From assembly GCA_019694395.1 (NCBI GenBank), contig JAIBCC010000001.1, positions 124,001 to 188,000 on the forward strand: a stretch of 64,000 nucleotides of DNA. The letters are read 5' to 3'. Source of the stretch: Pyrinomonadaceae bacterium. Lineage in GTDB: Bacteria; Acidobacteriota; Blastocatellia; Pyrinomonadales; Pyrinomonadaceae. Both the position numbers and the translations under genes were made by a program. Positions 25,174-33,565 of this stretch are shown here, one piece after another (position 1 is the first letter of the stretch; the number at the start of each line of letters is the position of its first letter). The notes below the pieces were generated by a model. The model did no database searches. It was not told the origin of the DNA and saw only the letters and a list, made by a program, of their open reading frames with translations.

Positions 25174-26574
25174 ATGCTTAGATTTCATAATACTTTAACT
25201 AATCAATTAGAAGATTTTCAGCCCTTAACCGACAACCAGGTCAAAATGTATATCTGCGGTCCGACGGTTTGGAACTTTGCTCATATCGGCAATTTTCGGA
25301 CTTTTACTTTCGGCGATATTTTGGCGCGTTACCTGCGTTTCAAAGGTTTTCAGCTAACCCACGTTATGAATTTAACGGACGTTGACGACCGCATCATCAA
25401 CGAATCGCATAAAGCCGGAAAAACGATTGACGAATTTGTTCAGCCGTATATTGTTGCATTTTGGGAAGATATGGAAGTCTTGGGCAATAATCGCCCGGAT
25501 GTTGCCCCGCGTGCGACTGAACATATTGCCGAAATGATCCAAATTATTGAAACGCTTTTGGCAAATGGAAGGGCTTACGAATCTGATGGTTCGATCTATT
25601 TCCGCATCTCCGCTTTTCCCGAATACGGCAAGCTTTCCAAAATCAATTTCTCGGGTAATGAAACGGGCGGAAGCGGTCGTGTTGATACGGACAAATACGA
25701 AAAGGAAGATGCGCGGGATTTTGCGCTTTGGAAATTGGTTGACAAAAGCGATCCGGCAGGTTGGGATGCTCCGTTCGGCTACGGTCGTCCGGGTTGGCAC
25801 ATCGAATGCTCAGCGATGTCAATGAAATATTTGGGCGAAACTTTTGACATTCACGCGGGCGGAATTGATTTGCAGTTTCCGCATCACGAAAACGAAATTG
25901 CTCAAAGCGAAGGTGCGACCGGCAAACTTTTTTCAAAATATTGGCTGCATGGCGAGTTTTTGAAGATTGATAACGAAAAAATGTCAAAATCGCTCGGCAA
26001 CGAATTCACTTTGCGCGACATTATCAGGCGTGGTGTAAATCCGTTGGCAATTCGATATTTATTGATTTCCGTCCCTTATAATAAGCAATTGAACTTTACT
26101 TTTGAAGGATTGAAAGGTGCGGAAACGACCATCGAAAGATTGCAGCAATTTCGCCGTTTGGTTTCCGAAGCAAACACGGAAAACGGCTCGAATGCAGAGG
26201 TTAAAGCATTGGTTGGCAAGGCATTGACTGAATTTGAAACCGCGATGGATGATGATTTGAATACATCGGTGGCGTTGGCGGCAATTCACAATTTGGTGCG
26301 TGAGATCAACACCGTTTTAGCTAAAGACGAACTCAAATCCGATGACCAAACAGCGGTTCTCGAAGCAATTGAAAAATTCAATTCCGTGCTGGGAATTTTT
26401 GGTAAAGAAGAATGCGAAATGCTTGATGCAGAAATCGAAAAATTGATCGAAGAGCGTCAGGAAGCCCGCCGCAACCGCAACTTTGCGCGTTCCGATGAAA
26501 TCCGAAATTTGTTGAGCGAAAAAGGAATCGTTTTGGAAGATACAAAAGACGGAGTTCGCTGGAAAAGAAAATAA
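25174..26574 (+). CDS. cysS: Cysteinyl-tRNA synthetase
   Basis: A complete class I synthetase of 466 residues. The start at 25174 is chosen because MLRFHNTLTNQL is the usual N-terminus and CAGGAT lies 8 nt upstream; the upstream in-frame extension to 25105 is AT-rich leader. It carries the HIGH signature HIGN (residues 37-40), the KMSKS loop (269-273) and zinc-site regions ICGPTVWN, WHIECSAMS and FPHHENEIAQSE. It charges tRNA-Cys in the cytoplasm. It is followed after 3 bp by an AbfD/HpaB-family gene, so both may share the leader-regulated transcript. Confidence 0.96.
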   Translation: MLRFHNTLTNQLEDFQPLTDNQVKMYICGPTVWNFAHIGNFRTFTFGDILARYLRFKGFQLTHVMNLTDVDDRIINESHKAGKTIDEFVQPYIVAFWEDMEVLGNNRPDVAPRATEHIAEMIQIIETLLANGRAYESDGSIYFRISAFPEYGKLSKINFSGNETGGSGRVDTDKYEKEDARDFALWKLVDKSDPAGWDAPFGYGRPGWHIECSAMSMKYLGETFDIHAGGIDLQFPHHENEIAQSEGATGKLFSKYWLHGEFLKIDNEKMSKSLGNEFTLRDIIRRGVNPLAIRYLLISVPYNKQLNFTFEGLKGAETTIERLQQFRRLVSEANTENGSNAEVKALVGKALTEFETAMDDDLNTSVALAAIHNLVREINTVLAKDELKSDDQTAVLEAIEKFNSVLGIFGKEECEMLDAEIEKLIEERQEARRNRNFARSDEIRNLLSEKGIVLEDTKDGVRWKRK

Positions 26575-26577
26575 AAA

Positions 26578-28113
26578 ATGGCAGAGGGTAAATTAAAAGG
26601 TTTAAACCCAATCGTCACCGCAGAGGATTACATCAACTCTTTGCGCGGACGGAAATTGAAAGTTTATTTGTTCGGCGAATTGGTCGAAGATATTGTTGAA
26701 CATCCCATAATTCGTCCAAGCATTAACGCAGTTGCCGAAACTTACGATTTGGCTCAGCGCGAACCTGATCTAGCCTCTGCCGTTTCACATCTGACAGGCG
26801 AAAAAGTTAATCGTTTCCTCAATATCACAATGAACCGTGATGAAGTTGTTTTGCAAAACAAAATGCAAAGAAGGCTCGGACAACTGACGGGAACTTGTTT
26901 TCAACGCTGTGTCGGGATGGATGCGCTCAATTCCCTTTATTCAACCACGTTTGAAATTGATGAGAAATACCAAACCGACTATCACGAAAGACTAAAATCA
27001 TTTATCACCGAAGTCCAAAAACAAAATCTGGTAATCGGCGGAGCAATGACCGATGTTAAAGGCGATAGAAGTCTCGCCCCGCATCAACAAGCCGATCCCG
27101 ATTTGTTTGTTCATATTTCCAAACGCACCGATAAAGGTGTTTTCATCACCGGTGCAAAAGCTCATCAAACCGGCTGTTTGAATTCGCATTGGCTGATTGT
27201 GATGCCAACCATGCGCCTGACCGAAAACGACAAAGATTATGCGATTGTCGGTGCAATTCCGGTTGAAGCAGAAGGAATTACTTATATTTACGGTCGCCAA
27301 TCCTGCGACACACGCGCAATGGAAGCCGGCGAAATTGACACGGGAAACAATAATTTCGGCGGACAGGAGGCGATGGTCATTTTCGACAATGTTTTTATTC
27401 CGAATGAACTGATCTTTATGAATGGCGAAACCGAATTTGCTTCGATGCTGGTCGAAAGATTTACCTGTTATCATCGCCGTTCCTACGTCTGCAAAAGCGG
27501 TGTCGGAGATGTTTTGATTGGCGCGGCGGCGCAAATTGCCGATTACAATGGAGTCGAAAAAGTTTCGCACATCAAAGATAAACTGGTTGAAATGACTCAC
27601 CTCAACGAAACGATTTATGCCACCGGAATTGCTTCGAGTTATCAATCAACCCCCACCAAATCCGGCGCATATATTTGCGACGATATGATCGCCAACGTCT
27701 GCAAACATCACGTTACTAAAATGCCTTATGAAATTGGGCGTTTAGCACAGGATTTAGCGGGCGGAATGATGGTCACGATGCCATCCGAAAAAGATTTCAA
27801 AAGCGAAACTGTCGGCGCACTTTTGGAAAAATATTTGAAAGGTCGCGCTGATGTTACAACCGAAAATCGTGTGCGGATTTTGCGTCTTATCGAAAATATG
27901 ACGCTCGGCAGAAACGCTGTCGGCTATCTGACCGAATCAATGCACGGCGCAGGCTCACCGCAAGCCCAACGCATACAAATTGCGCGGCAAATGCAAATCG
28001 AATTTAAGAAACAATTAGCCAAAGAATTAGCCGGAATCGAGGAACGGAAACGTGAACAATTAACAATTAAGATTTCGGATTATTTCGGAAAGGTTTTTGA
28101 TACTGAGGTTTAG
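26578..28113 (+). CDS. HpaB/AbfD-family enzyme, probable 4-hydroxybutyryl-CoA dehydratase-like
   Basis: A 511-residue member of the 4-hydroxyphenylacetate 3-monooxygenase/acyl-CoA dehydrogenase-like family. Unlike plain FAD monooxygenases it has the Fe-S ligands known from 4-hydroxybutyryl-CoA dehydratase/vinylacetyl-CoA isomerase: Cys107 and Cys111 in GTCFQRCVGMDALN and His299/Cys305 in YHRRSYVCK. In the clostridial enzyme the His-Cys distance is 7; here it is 6. The family links 4-hydroxybutyryl-CoA and crotonyl-CoA. It starts 3 bp after cysS. No CoA transferase or crotonase partner is in the window, so the pathway is not shown. Confidence 0.78.
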   Translation: MAEGKLKGLNPIVTAEDYINSLRGRKLKVYLFGELVEDIVEHPIIRPSINAVAETYDLAQREPDLASAVSHLTGEKVNRFLNITMNRDEVVLQNKMQRRLGQLTGTCFQRCVGMDALNSLYSTTFEIDEKYQTDYHERLKSFITEVQKQNLVIGGAMTDVKGDRSLAPHQQADPDLFVHISKRTDKGVFITGAKAHQTGCLNSHWLIVMPTMRLTENDKDYAIVGAIPVEAEGITYIYGRQSCDTRAMEAGEIDTGNNNFGGQEAMVIFDNVFIPNELIFMNGETEFASMLVERFTCYHRRSYVCKSGVGDVLIGAAAQIADYNGVEKVSHIKDKLVEMTHLNETIYATGIASSYQSTPTKSGAYICDDMIANVCKHHVTKMPYEIGRLAQDLAGGMMVTMPSEKDFKSETVGALLEKYLKGRADVTTENRVRILRLIENMTLGRNAVGYLTESMHGAGSPQAQRIQIARQMQIEFKKQLAKELAGIEERKREQLTIKISDYFGKVFDTEV

Positions 28114-28123
28114 GATCTTCCTT

Positions 28124-28591
28124 ATGAAAATTATTTTAGCCCTGTTTATTTTCTTAACATTAAGTATTTCAATATTTGCCCAATCTTCAACTTGTTTCCC
28201 GGTCAAAGGCAAAGAAACTACATACTGGGTCGGTAATTTACAAGTAATTTTTGTTGAAAAAATACCTCTTAGAAATTTGCACGGGACAGTTGTAGCTCCA
28301 GATGGAAACACAATCGAAAATGCATTAGTCGAAATTTTTACAAAGCCGGAATATTTGCTGATAAATAAGCCAATTGATAAACGGGGCGCAAAAGGACAAA
28401 AACGTATATTTGCTTGTCGAACCCGAGCAAATGGAAAATTCAGTTTTCCCAATTTACGACCCGGCAAATATGAGCTACGTTCCAGCAAAGATGATTTTGC
28501 TATCGGTTGGAATGCAACCCAAAGGTTTATTGTTGTAAGTCCGAAAGGAAAGAAAAAAGAAATACGGGTTGAAATGTCTCTTGGAATATAA
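28124..28591 (+). CDS. Secreted protein with carboxypeptidase-regulatory-like domain
   Basis: From ATG 28124 (AGGA 8 nt upstream) the product is 155 aa with a signal peptide (MKIILALFIFLTLSISIFAQ). The rest is a prealbumin-like beta-sandwich: LHGTVVAPDGNTIENALVEI followed by CRTRANGKFSFPNLRPGKYE, the pattern of CarboxypepD_reg/Cna-B-like domains that fold as small extracytoplasmic beta modules. It follows the AbfD-like gene by 10 bp and is followed 14 bp later by another exported protein. Function unknown. Confidence 0.75.
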   Translation: MKIILALFIFLTLSISIFAQSSTCFPVKGKETTYWVGNLQVIFVEKIPLRNLHGTVVAPDGNTIENALVEIFTKPEYLLINKPIDKRGAKGQKRIFACRTRANGKFSFPNLRPGKYELRSSKDDFAIGWNATQRFIVVSPKGKKKEIRVEMSLGI

Positions 28592-28605
28592 ATCAGGTTT
28601 GCATT

Positions 28606-29145
28606 ATGAAAACAAAAATCATTTTACTTTCAATTATTTTAATAATTTTTCCGACAATAATTTTCGCACAAAAACAAACTCCAACAGAATTCGTGAAATC
28701 ATTTTACAAGTTTCATCGTTCTCGTGACGAAGCTTTTTCTAAAGAGGAGATAAAAGCCCGCCAGAAATGGTTCACTACTGAATTGTATGAACTTTTTCAG
28801 TATGAATTAAAACGCGAAGCAGAATATTTGAAAGAAAACCCGACTGATAAACCATTTTTTGGCGATGGTTTTCCCATTACTGCTTTAGAAGAATGTTACC
28901 TTAAAGGAAAATGGATCAAAAATGTTTTGAAAATCGGTAAAACCTCCACCAAAAAAGATAAAACTTTTGTTGAAGTTAGTTTTTATCAGCCAAATGTTTG
29001 TGGCAGTTATTTTATTCACGCTTACAAAAATGAATTAGTTAAAAATAAAAACAGTTGGCTGATAAACGATTTGATTTATTTAGATGATGAAACGATGGCT
29101 GACGATTCCCGACTGTCTGATGATTTGAAACGAGAAAAATATTAA
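28606..29145 (+). CDS. Exported protein, DUF3828-like
   Basis: A 179-residue protein with a clear signal peptide (MKTKIILLSIILIIFPTIIFAQ). The mature region starts PTEFVKSFYKFH and ends SWLINDLIYLDDE, an arrangement similar to DUF3828-type periplasmic proteins (NTF2-like fold), though the match is by eye. It lies in a run of short exported or soluble genes between the AbfD-like enzyme and HMG-CoA reductase. No known function. Confidence 0.7.
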   Translation: MKTKIILLSIILIIFPTIIFAQKQTPTEFVKSFYKFHRSRDEAFSKEEIKARQKWFTTELYELFQYELKREAEYLKENPTDKPFFGDGFPITALEECYLKGKWIKNVLKIGKTSTKKDKTFVEVSFYQPNVCGSYFIHAYKNELVKNKNSWLINDLIYLDDETMADDSRLSDDLKREKY

Positions 29146-29170
29146 CCGCGGTTTGATACTCAAGTTTGAA

Positions 29171-29578
29171 ATGAAAGTTAACCTAGAAAATAAAGTCAAA
29201 ATAAGCATCGAACCAATTTGGTGTGCAACTGCAAATGTAAAAAACGAAACATCCTTTGGCGAAGAACATATTTTAAGAAAAGGAACTAAACATTTTCGCG
29301 GTGGTGCAAAAATTTATATTGCCGATGCTTATTGGGGAATGTGCAATAGTGTTACGGTAATTGGTCATCATAGAAGTAACAGTCGGTTTGTAAAAGTTGA
29401 TATGCACGTCAAACATCTTGAAAACTTTCGACTGCAATTGGTTTATAGTCCAAAAGTTATTGAGTTGATAAACAAAAATTCTGTTGAAAGTTTTATTGAA
29501 TACAACAAAGAATATTCTGAATACCTAATCGCTATTATTCCCGAATGGATTGAGATGTATCATAAAAACGAAAATTAA
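29171..29578 (+). CDS. Hypothetical protein
   Basis: A soluble protein of 135 residues starting at ATG 29171 (MKVNLENKVKISIEPIWC); an alternative TTG at 29153 is less likely. It contains RKGTKHFRGGAKIYIADAYW and VTVIGHHRSNSRFVKVDMHV, a compact alpha/beta pattern seen in small uncharacterised bacterial proteins, but I do not know a function. Its stop overlaps the HMG-CoA reductase ATG by one base (TAATG), so the two are translationally linked. Confidence 0.65.
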   Translation: MKVNLENKVKISIEPIWCATANVKNETSFGEEHILRKGTKHFRGGAKIYIADAYWGMCNSVTVIGHHRSNSRFVKVDMHVKHLENFRLQLVYSPKVIELINKNSVESFIEYNKEYSEYLIAIIPEWIEMYHKNEN

Positions 29579-30744
29579 TGTCCACTAAAATTCCCCGTAA
29601 CAAAGAAAACGATTACACCCGCGAAGCTGCCGAAGTGCGCCGTAATTTTGTTAAAGATCACACAAATGCCGAATTAAAACACGTCGGGCAATTTTCGTTT
29701 CATCCTTCGATTTTGCCCGGCAATATCGAAAATTTTATCGGCGTTGCCCAGGTTCCAATTGGACTTGCCGGACCGCTTTTAGTCAATGGTGAATTTGCCA
29801 AAGGCGAATTTTATGTTCCGCTGGCGACAACCGAAGGAACTTTGGTTGCCTCATATAATCGTGGAATGAAGCTCTTGAGCGAATCGGACGGCGTAACAAC
29901 TACTGTAGTTGATGATGCAATGCAGCGTGCGCCCGCTTTTGTTTTCAAATCTGCGCGGGAAGCCCAAAAATTCGGCGATTGGGTGAAAAAGAATTTTGCC
30001 GAAATCAAATTACACGCCGAGTCAACCACCAGCGTTGGCAAATTGCGCGATATTCAACAATTCCCCGCCAGCCGTTTCCTTTATCTGCGATTTAATTTCA
30101 CCACAGGCGATGCGGCGGGGCAAAATATGGTAGGGAAAGCAACAAAAGCCGCTTGCGACTGGATTTGCACGGTTTATAAAGGCATCGAACGCTATCAGCT
30201 CGAAGGCAGTTTTGCTACCGACAAAAAGACTTCTTGGGTCAACACGCTCAACACACGCGGGAAAAAAGTCATTGCCGAAGCAACGATTTCAGCCGAAAAA
30301 TTGAAATCAATTATGCACGTTTCGGTTGAGCAAATTTTTGAAGCGCGTTTGGCTTCACAACTCGGCGGATATTTAGCAGGTGTCAACAACAACGGCGCAC
30401 ATTCGGCAAATGGAATTACAGCAATGTTTATTGCCTGCGGTCAGGATGTCGCCAATGTCGCGGAATCTTCGGCGGCGGCGGTTTATGCCGAAATCACCAA
30501 ATCCGGCGATTATTATTTTTCGGTGACGATTCCCTCTTTGATTGTCGCCACTTACGGCGGCGGAACAGGTTTGCCGACTCAGCGCGAATGTTTGGAATTA
30601 CTTGGGTGTTTCGGCAAAGGAAAAGTTAAAAAATTCGCTGAAATTGTCGCGGCTACCGTTCTTTGCGGCGAATTGTCTTTGGGAACGGCAGTCATTGCCG
30701 ATGAATGGGTTTCGTCCCATGAAGCTCTTGGGCGCAATAGGTAA
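29578..30744 (+). CDS. Hydroxymethylglutaryl-CoA reductase
   Basis: A 388-residue HMG-CoA reductase, the enzyme that reduces HMG-CoA to mevalonate with NAD(P)H (or runs in reverse in mevalonate users). Catalytic Glu86 lies in ATTEGTLVAS, the substrate Lys region is DKKTSWVN, the nucleotide/CoA region is GQNMVGKATKAACDW and ATYGGGTGLPTQRE, and the C-terminal catalytic His381 is in SSHEALGRNR. Other mevalonate-pathway genes are not in the window. It overlaps the upstream hypothetical gene by one base and is followed after 2 bp by the ADP-ribosylglycohydrolase. Confidence 0.92.
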   Translation: MSTKIPRNKENDYTREAAEVRRNFVKDHTNAELKHVGQFSFHPSILPGNIENFIGVAQVPIGLAGPLLVNGEFAKGEFYVPLATTEGTLVASYNRGMKLLSESDGVTTTVVDDAMQRAPAFVFKSAREAQKFGDWVKKNFAEIKLHAESTTSVGKLRDIQQFPASRFLYLRFNFTTGDAAGQNMVGKATKAACDWICTVYKGIERYQLEGSFATDKKTSWVNTLNTRGKKVIAEATISAEKLKSIMHVSVEQIFEARLASQLGGYLAGVNNNGAHSANGITAMFIACGQDVANVAESSAAAVYAEITKSGDYYFSVTIPSLIVATYGGGTGLPTQRECLELLGCFGKGKVKKFAEIVAATVLCGELSLGTAVIADEWVSSHEALGRNR

Positions 30745-30746
30745 TT

Positions 30747-31682
30747 ATGGAAATTTCTTTAGTGGAAAGAATTAGAGGCGGAATTGTCGGAATGCTTGTT
30801 GGTGATGCGCTTGGCGTTCCTTACGAATTTCACGATAAACAATCAATTCCATTCTTTGACGAAATTGAATTTGAACCACCGGATTGGTTTCGGCGCGCTC
30901 ATGTCGGAGTTCCGCCCGGAACTTATTCGGATGATGGGGCACAAGCCTTGTGTTTGTTGGCTTCGCTACTCGAATGCGGCAAGTTCGATGTAGGGGATTT
31001 TGCCAATAAAATTGTAGCTTGGTATCGGGAAGATTATATGGCAGTTGACAGCGTTTTTGATGTCGGAATCCAAACGCAGCGGGCTATTTTGAATTTACGA
31101 AAAGGTTTTTCGCCCCTTTTGGCAGGTCCAAGCGAGGAAAACAAAAATGGCAACGGCTCCTTAATGCGGGTTCTTCCGTTAGCACTTTGGCATCAAGGCT
31201 CAGATTTAGATTTGATAGCCGACGCTTTTGATCAATCCGCGGTGACACACGGACATTTGCGTTCAAAACTTTGCTGCGCTTTATATTGTCTGTGGGCAAG
31301 AAATATTTTGCAAAATGCTGAAAATGCTTGGGATTCGGCAGTTGAAAAACTTTATGAGGTTTTTCCTGAGGGCACAATTGAACGAAATGAACTCGAAAAC
31401 CAAATTTCCCCCAAAGACACTATTTATGAAGTCAGAGGAAGTGGTTATGTAGTTGACAGTCTGCGGGCGGCGCGTTGGGCAAATAACAATAAAAGTTATG
31501 AAGAAACGGTTAAAGCCGCCATTGCTTTGGGTGATGATACTGATACAACGGCTTGCATTGCGGGCGGATTTGCCGGCATAAAATTTGGTATTAACGGAAT
31601 TCCTGAAAGATGGCGTAATAATTTGCGCGGAAAAGAAATTTATGAACCTCTGATTGAAAAATTAATCGAAAAAGTCTGTTAG
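30747..31682 (+). CDS. ADP-ribosylglycohydrolase family protein
   Basis: A 311-residue all-helical ADP-ribosylglycohydrolase-fold protein with the binuclear Mg site residues in GDALGVPYEF, GTYSDDGAQAL and GDDTDTTACIAG. Relatives remove ADP-ribose from proteins or nucleic acids, or act on ADP-ribosylated small molecules; DraG (nitrogenase regulation) is one member, but there is no DraT here. The gene follows HMG-CoA reductase after 2 bp and its stop overlaps the convergent minus-strand gene by 4 bp. Substrate unknown. Confidence 0.88.
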   Translation: MEISLVERIRGGIVGMLVGDALGVPYEFHDKQSIPFFDEIEFEPPDWFRRAHVGVPPGTYSDDGAQALCLLASLLECGKFDVGDFANKIVAWYREDYMAVDSVFDVGIQTQRAILNLRKGFSPLLAGPSEENKNGNGSLMRVLPLALWHQGSDLDLIADAFDQSAVTHGHLRSKLCCALYCLWARNILQNAENAWDSAVEKLYEVFPEGTIERNELENQISPKDTIYEVRGSGYVVDSLRAARWANNNKSYEETVKAAIALGDDTDTTACIAGGFAGIKFGINGIPERWRNNLRGKEIYEPLIEKLIEKVC

Positions 31683-32179
31683 TTTCCCTTCCAGACTTCA
31701 ACTAAAAATGTTTGAATTCCTTGGGCAATAAAAACTTTAGGTTCGCCGATGTTGTAACCCATAGCTTTCAAATTTCGCAAAGGCGGGTGCAGTTCATTGA
31801 ATTTGGAATCCCGAAAAGCAAGGTAAAATTTATCGCCTTCAATTCCCTTTTCGTTAATCACTTTTATTTCATCAAATCCGCGCGGCAAAAAATACGAAGT
31901 ATCTTCCTGTAATCCTTCAATTCCTTTGACCACAATAATTTGTGCATTTTCTTTTTTATCCAGATTTGACCAGATGTGATAAGCAATTTGATCTTCAAAG
32001 GTGTAAAGTTTAATTTTCTCCGATGGCAATGATTTTGCTAATTCTTCCCACGCGCACCAAACAGGCTTTTGATTACCCACCAATATTTGCGATAAAAAAG
32101 CTACACCGATCAGGAAAAAAACAATTGCCAAACTGACAATATTCACCCAAAACAGATTCTTCTTTTCAAGCTCGTTCAT
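31679..32179 (-). CDS. Membrane-anchored protein resembling a detached GT39 C-terminal domain
   Basis: A 166-residue protein with one N-terminal transmembrane helix (FWVNIVSLAIVFFLIGVAFL) and a soluble alpha/beta domain (IKLYTFEDQIAYHIWSNLDK, QEDTSYFLPRGFDEIKVIN, EGDKFYLAFRD). The soluble part reminds me of the C-terminal region of some glycosyltransferase family 39 proteins, while the GT39-like gene at 48.9 kb lacks such a region. This is a by-eye similarity only. Its start overlaps the LacI-family repressor stop by 4 bp, so the two are cotranscribed. Function unknown. Confidence 0.6.
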   Translation of the reverse strand: MNELEKKNLFWVNIVSLAIVFFLIGVAFLSQILVGNQKPVWCAWEELAKSLPSEKIKLYTFEDQIAYHIWSNLDKKENAQIIVVKGIEGLQEDTSYFLPRGFDEIKVINEKGIEGDKFYLAFRDSKFNELHPPLRNLKAMGYNIGEPKVFIAQGIQTFLVEVWKGN

Positions 32180-33219
32180 TTTCTCACTTTGGCAGTCGAA
32201 TTTCTAATAATTAGCTCTGGTTCCACACTTAAAGATGATGGAATATCATTCTTTTCCGATTTGGAAAGTCTTTTTAATAAAGTCTGAGCAGCTAATTCGC
32301 CCATTTTGAAAAGCGGTTGACGAATGGTAGTTAAAGGCGGAGAATTAAATTCCGCGAAATGAATATTATCAAAACCAACTACGGAAATATCTTCTGGAAC
32401 CCGGTAACCGGCAACTTGCAAAGCACGGATCGCCCCAATTGCCGACATATCATTAAAGGCAAAGATTGCGGTGAAATCCCGTGTTTTAGCTAAAAGTTTA
32501 TTTAAGGCAATGTAACCGACTTCAGGAGATGGGTTAATCCCTTCCAATTGAACAATTGCTTTATTATCTATCTGTAAACCTCGTTTGGCGGCGGCATCCA
32601 TAATAGCTTCAAATCTGATCTTTGTATCCGAACTGAAATCTTGCCCTTTGATCAAGGCTATTTTTCGATGTCCGAGTGAATAAAGATGATTAATACCAAG
32701 TTCAGCCGCAGTTTGATGATTGAGAATAACATTAGTAACGCCGTCAATTTCCTCATGTCCGGCAATGGCGACTATTGGTAAATTGGTCTTAAAATTGACC
32801 TTAGTATCAATGGTAATTATCCCTTCAACCTGCCGCTCAATCAGCATCTGAGAATTATGAGTCAATAAATCAGGACGATGTAAATGGCTGGTATTAAGAT
32901 AAAAATAACCTTCCTGAGTTGAAGCAGACTCTACTCCATTAAGAATCATGGCACAATATTCGTTACTTAATTCCGCAGTTATTACTCCAATGGTAAAACT
33001 TCGATTAGCTCTTAATGAACGGGCAAAATAATGAGGACGATAGTCGTAATCTTTAGCAGCCTGAAGTATCTTATCTTTAGTTTTTTGCGGAATAGTGTCT
33101 GCCCGGCTGGTGTTATTCAAAACAACTGAAACAGTCCCGGGAGATAAGCCCAAAATTGCCGAAAGTTCCTTTAAAGTTATACCCCTGTTTGCGGATTCCT
33201 CATTAATCATTTGATTCAT
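32176..33219 (-). CDS. LacI-family transcriptional repressor
   Basis: A 347-residue LacI/GalR protein. The N-terminal helix-turn-helix is ITLKELSAILGLSPGTVSVV, followed by the hinge (PHYFARSLRANRS) and a periplasmic-binding-protein-like sugar domain (TIGVITAEL, HRKIALIKGQ, FAFNDMSAIGAIRAL, ISVVGFDNIHFAEF). It should bind operator DNA as a dimer or tetramer and release it on binding a sugar. It is divergent from the adjacent TonB-dependent receptor and polysaccharide genes, and three tandem operator-like repeats lie between them, so it probably controls that locus and itself. Confidence 0.92.
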   Translation of the reverse strand: MNQMINEESANRGITLKELSAILGLSPGTVSVVLNNTSRADTIPQKTKDKILQAAKDYDYRPHYFARSLRANRSFTIGVITAELSNEYCAMILNGVESASTQEGYFYLNTSHLHRPDLLTHNSQMLIERQVEGIITIDTKVNFKTNLPIVAIAGHEEIDGVTNVILNHQTAAELGINHLYSLGHRKIALIKGQDFSSDTKIRFEAIMDAAAKRGLQIDNKAIVQLEGINPSPEVGYIALNKLLAKTRDFTAIFAFNDMSAIGAIRALQVAGYRVPEDISVVGFDNIHFAEFNSPPLTTIRQPLFKMGELAAQTLLKRLSKSEKNDIPSSLSVEPELIIRNSTAKVRK

Positions 33220-33379
33220 TTTACCCTTTTCTCACACTTGGATAGTTTCTCATACAAAAAAAATCAAATCAAGAACTTACCAAATTTAGCAAATCGTTTT
33301 ACCACAAGTCATAATTCACCTTCCTCAGCTAAATTAAATTTGTGATTGACTTAAAAAAAAATGAATGTTAATTTACTTA

Positions 33380-33418
33380 CCAAATCGTTTTGCCAAATCG
33401 TTTTGCCAAATCGTTTTG
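33380..33418. promoter_or_regulatory. Three tandem LacI-type operator-like repeats
   Basis: CCAAATCGTTTTG is repeated three times without spacers at 33380-33392, 33393-33405 and 33406-33418. Each is a near-palindrome centred on CG (AAAT-CG-TTTT), the form of LacI/GalR operators. A related single copy occurs at 33289-33303. The repeats lie between the LacI-family gene and the receptor gene. The rest of the 33220-33565 gap is AT-rich with no gene. Confidence 0.6.
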
Positions 33419-33477
33419 TTTGACCAATTTCTTCATTAGATATTCCTCCAACTTCGTTGTTATGACCCGGTTAGACA

Positions 33478-33497
33478 AAATGATTTGGCAATCATTT
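33478..33497. promoter_or_regulatory. Palindromic operator-like site before the TonB-dependent receptor
   Basis: AAATGATTTGGCAATCATTT is a perfect palindrome with 8-bp arms around TGGC. It sits 14 bp upstream of a TTGTCA (33511-33516) that could be the -35 box of the receptor promoter. It differs from the tandem operator repeats but shares the TTTGGCAA theme, so it may be another binding site of the same regulator. Confidence 0.45.
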
Positions 33498-33565
33498 AGC
33501 AATAAAGGTATTGTCAAAATCCTTTTTGTTTTATTAATTGTCAACACTATTTAGGAGACCTAGTA

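Noticed and set aside
33380..33418. CRISPR-like repeats
   Set aside because: The units are 13 bp with no spacers between them and no cas genes; operator-like sites fit better.
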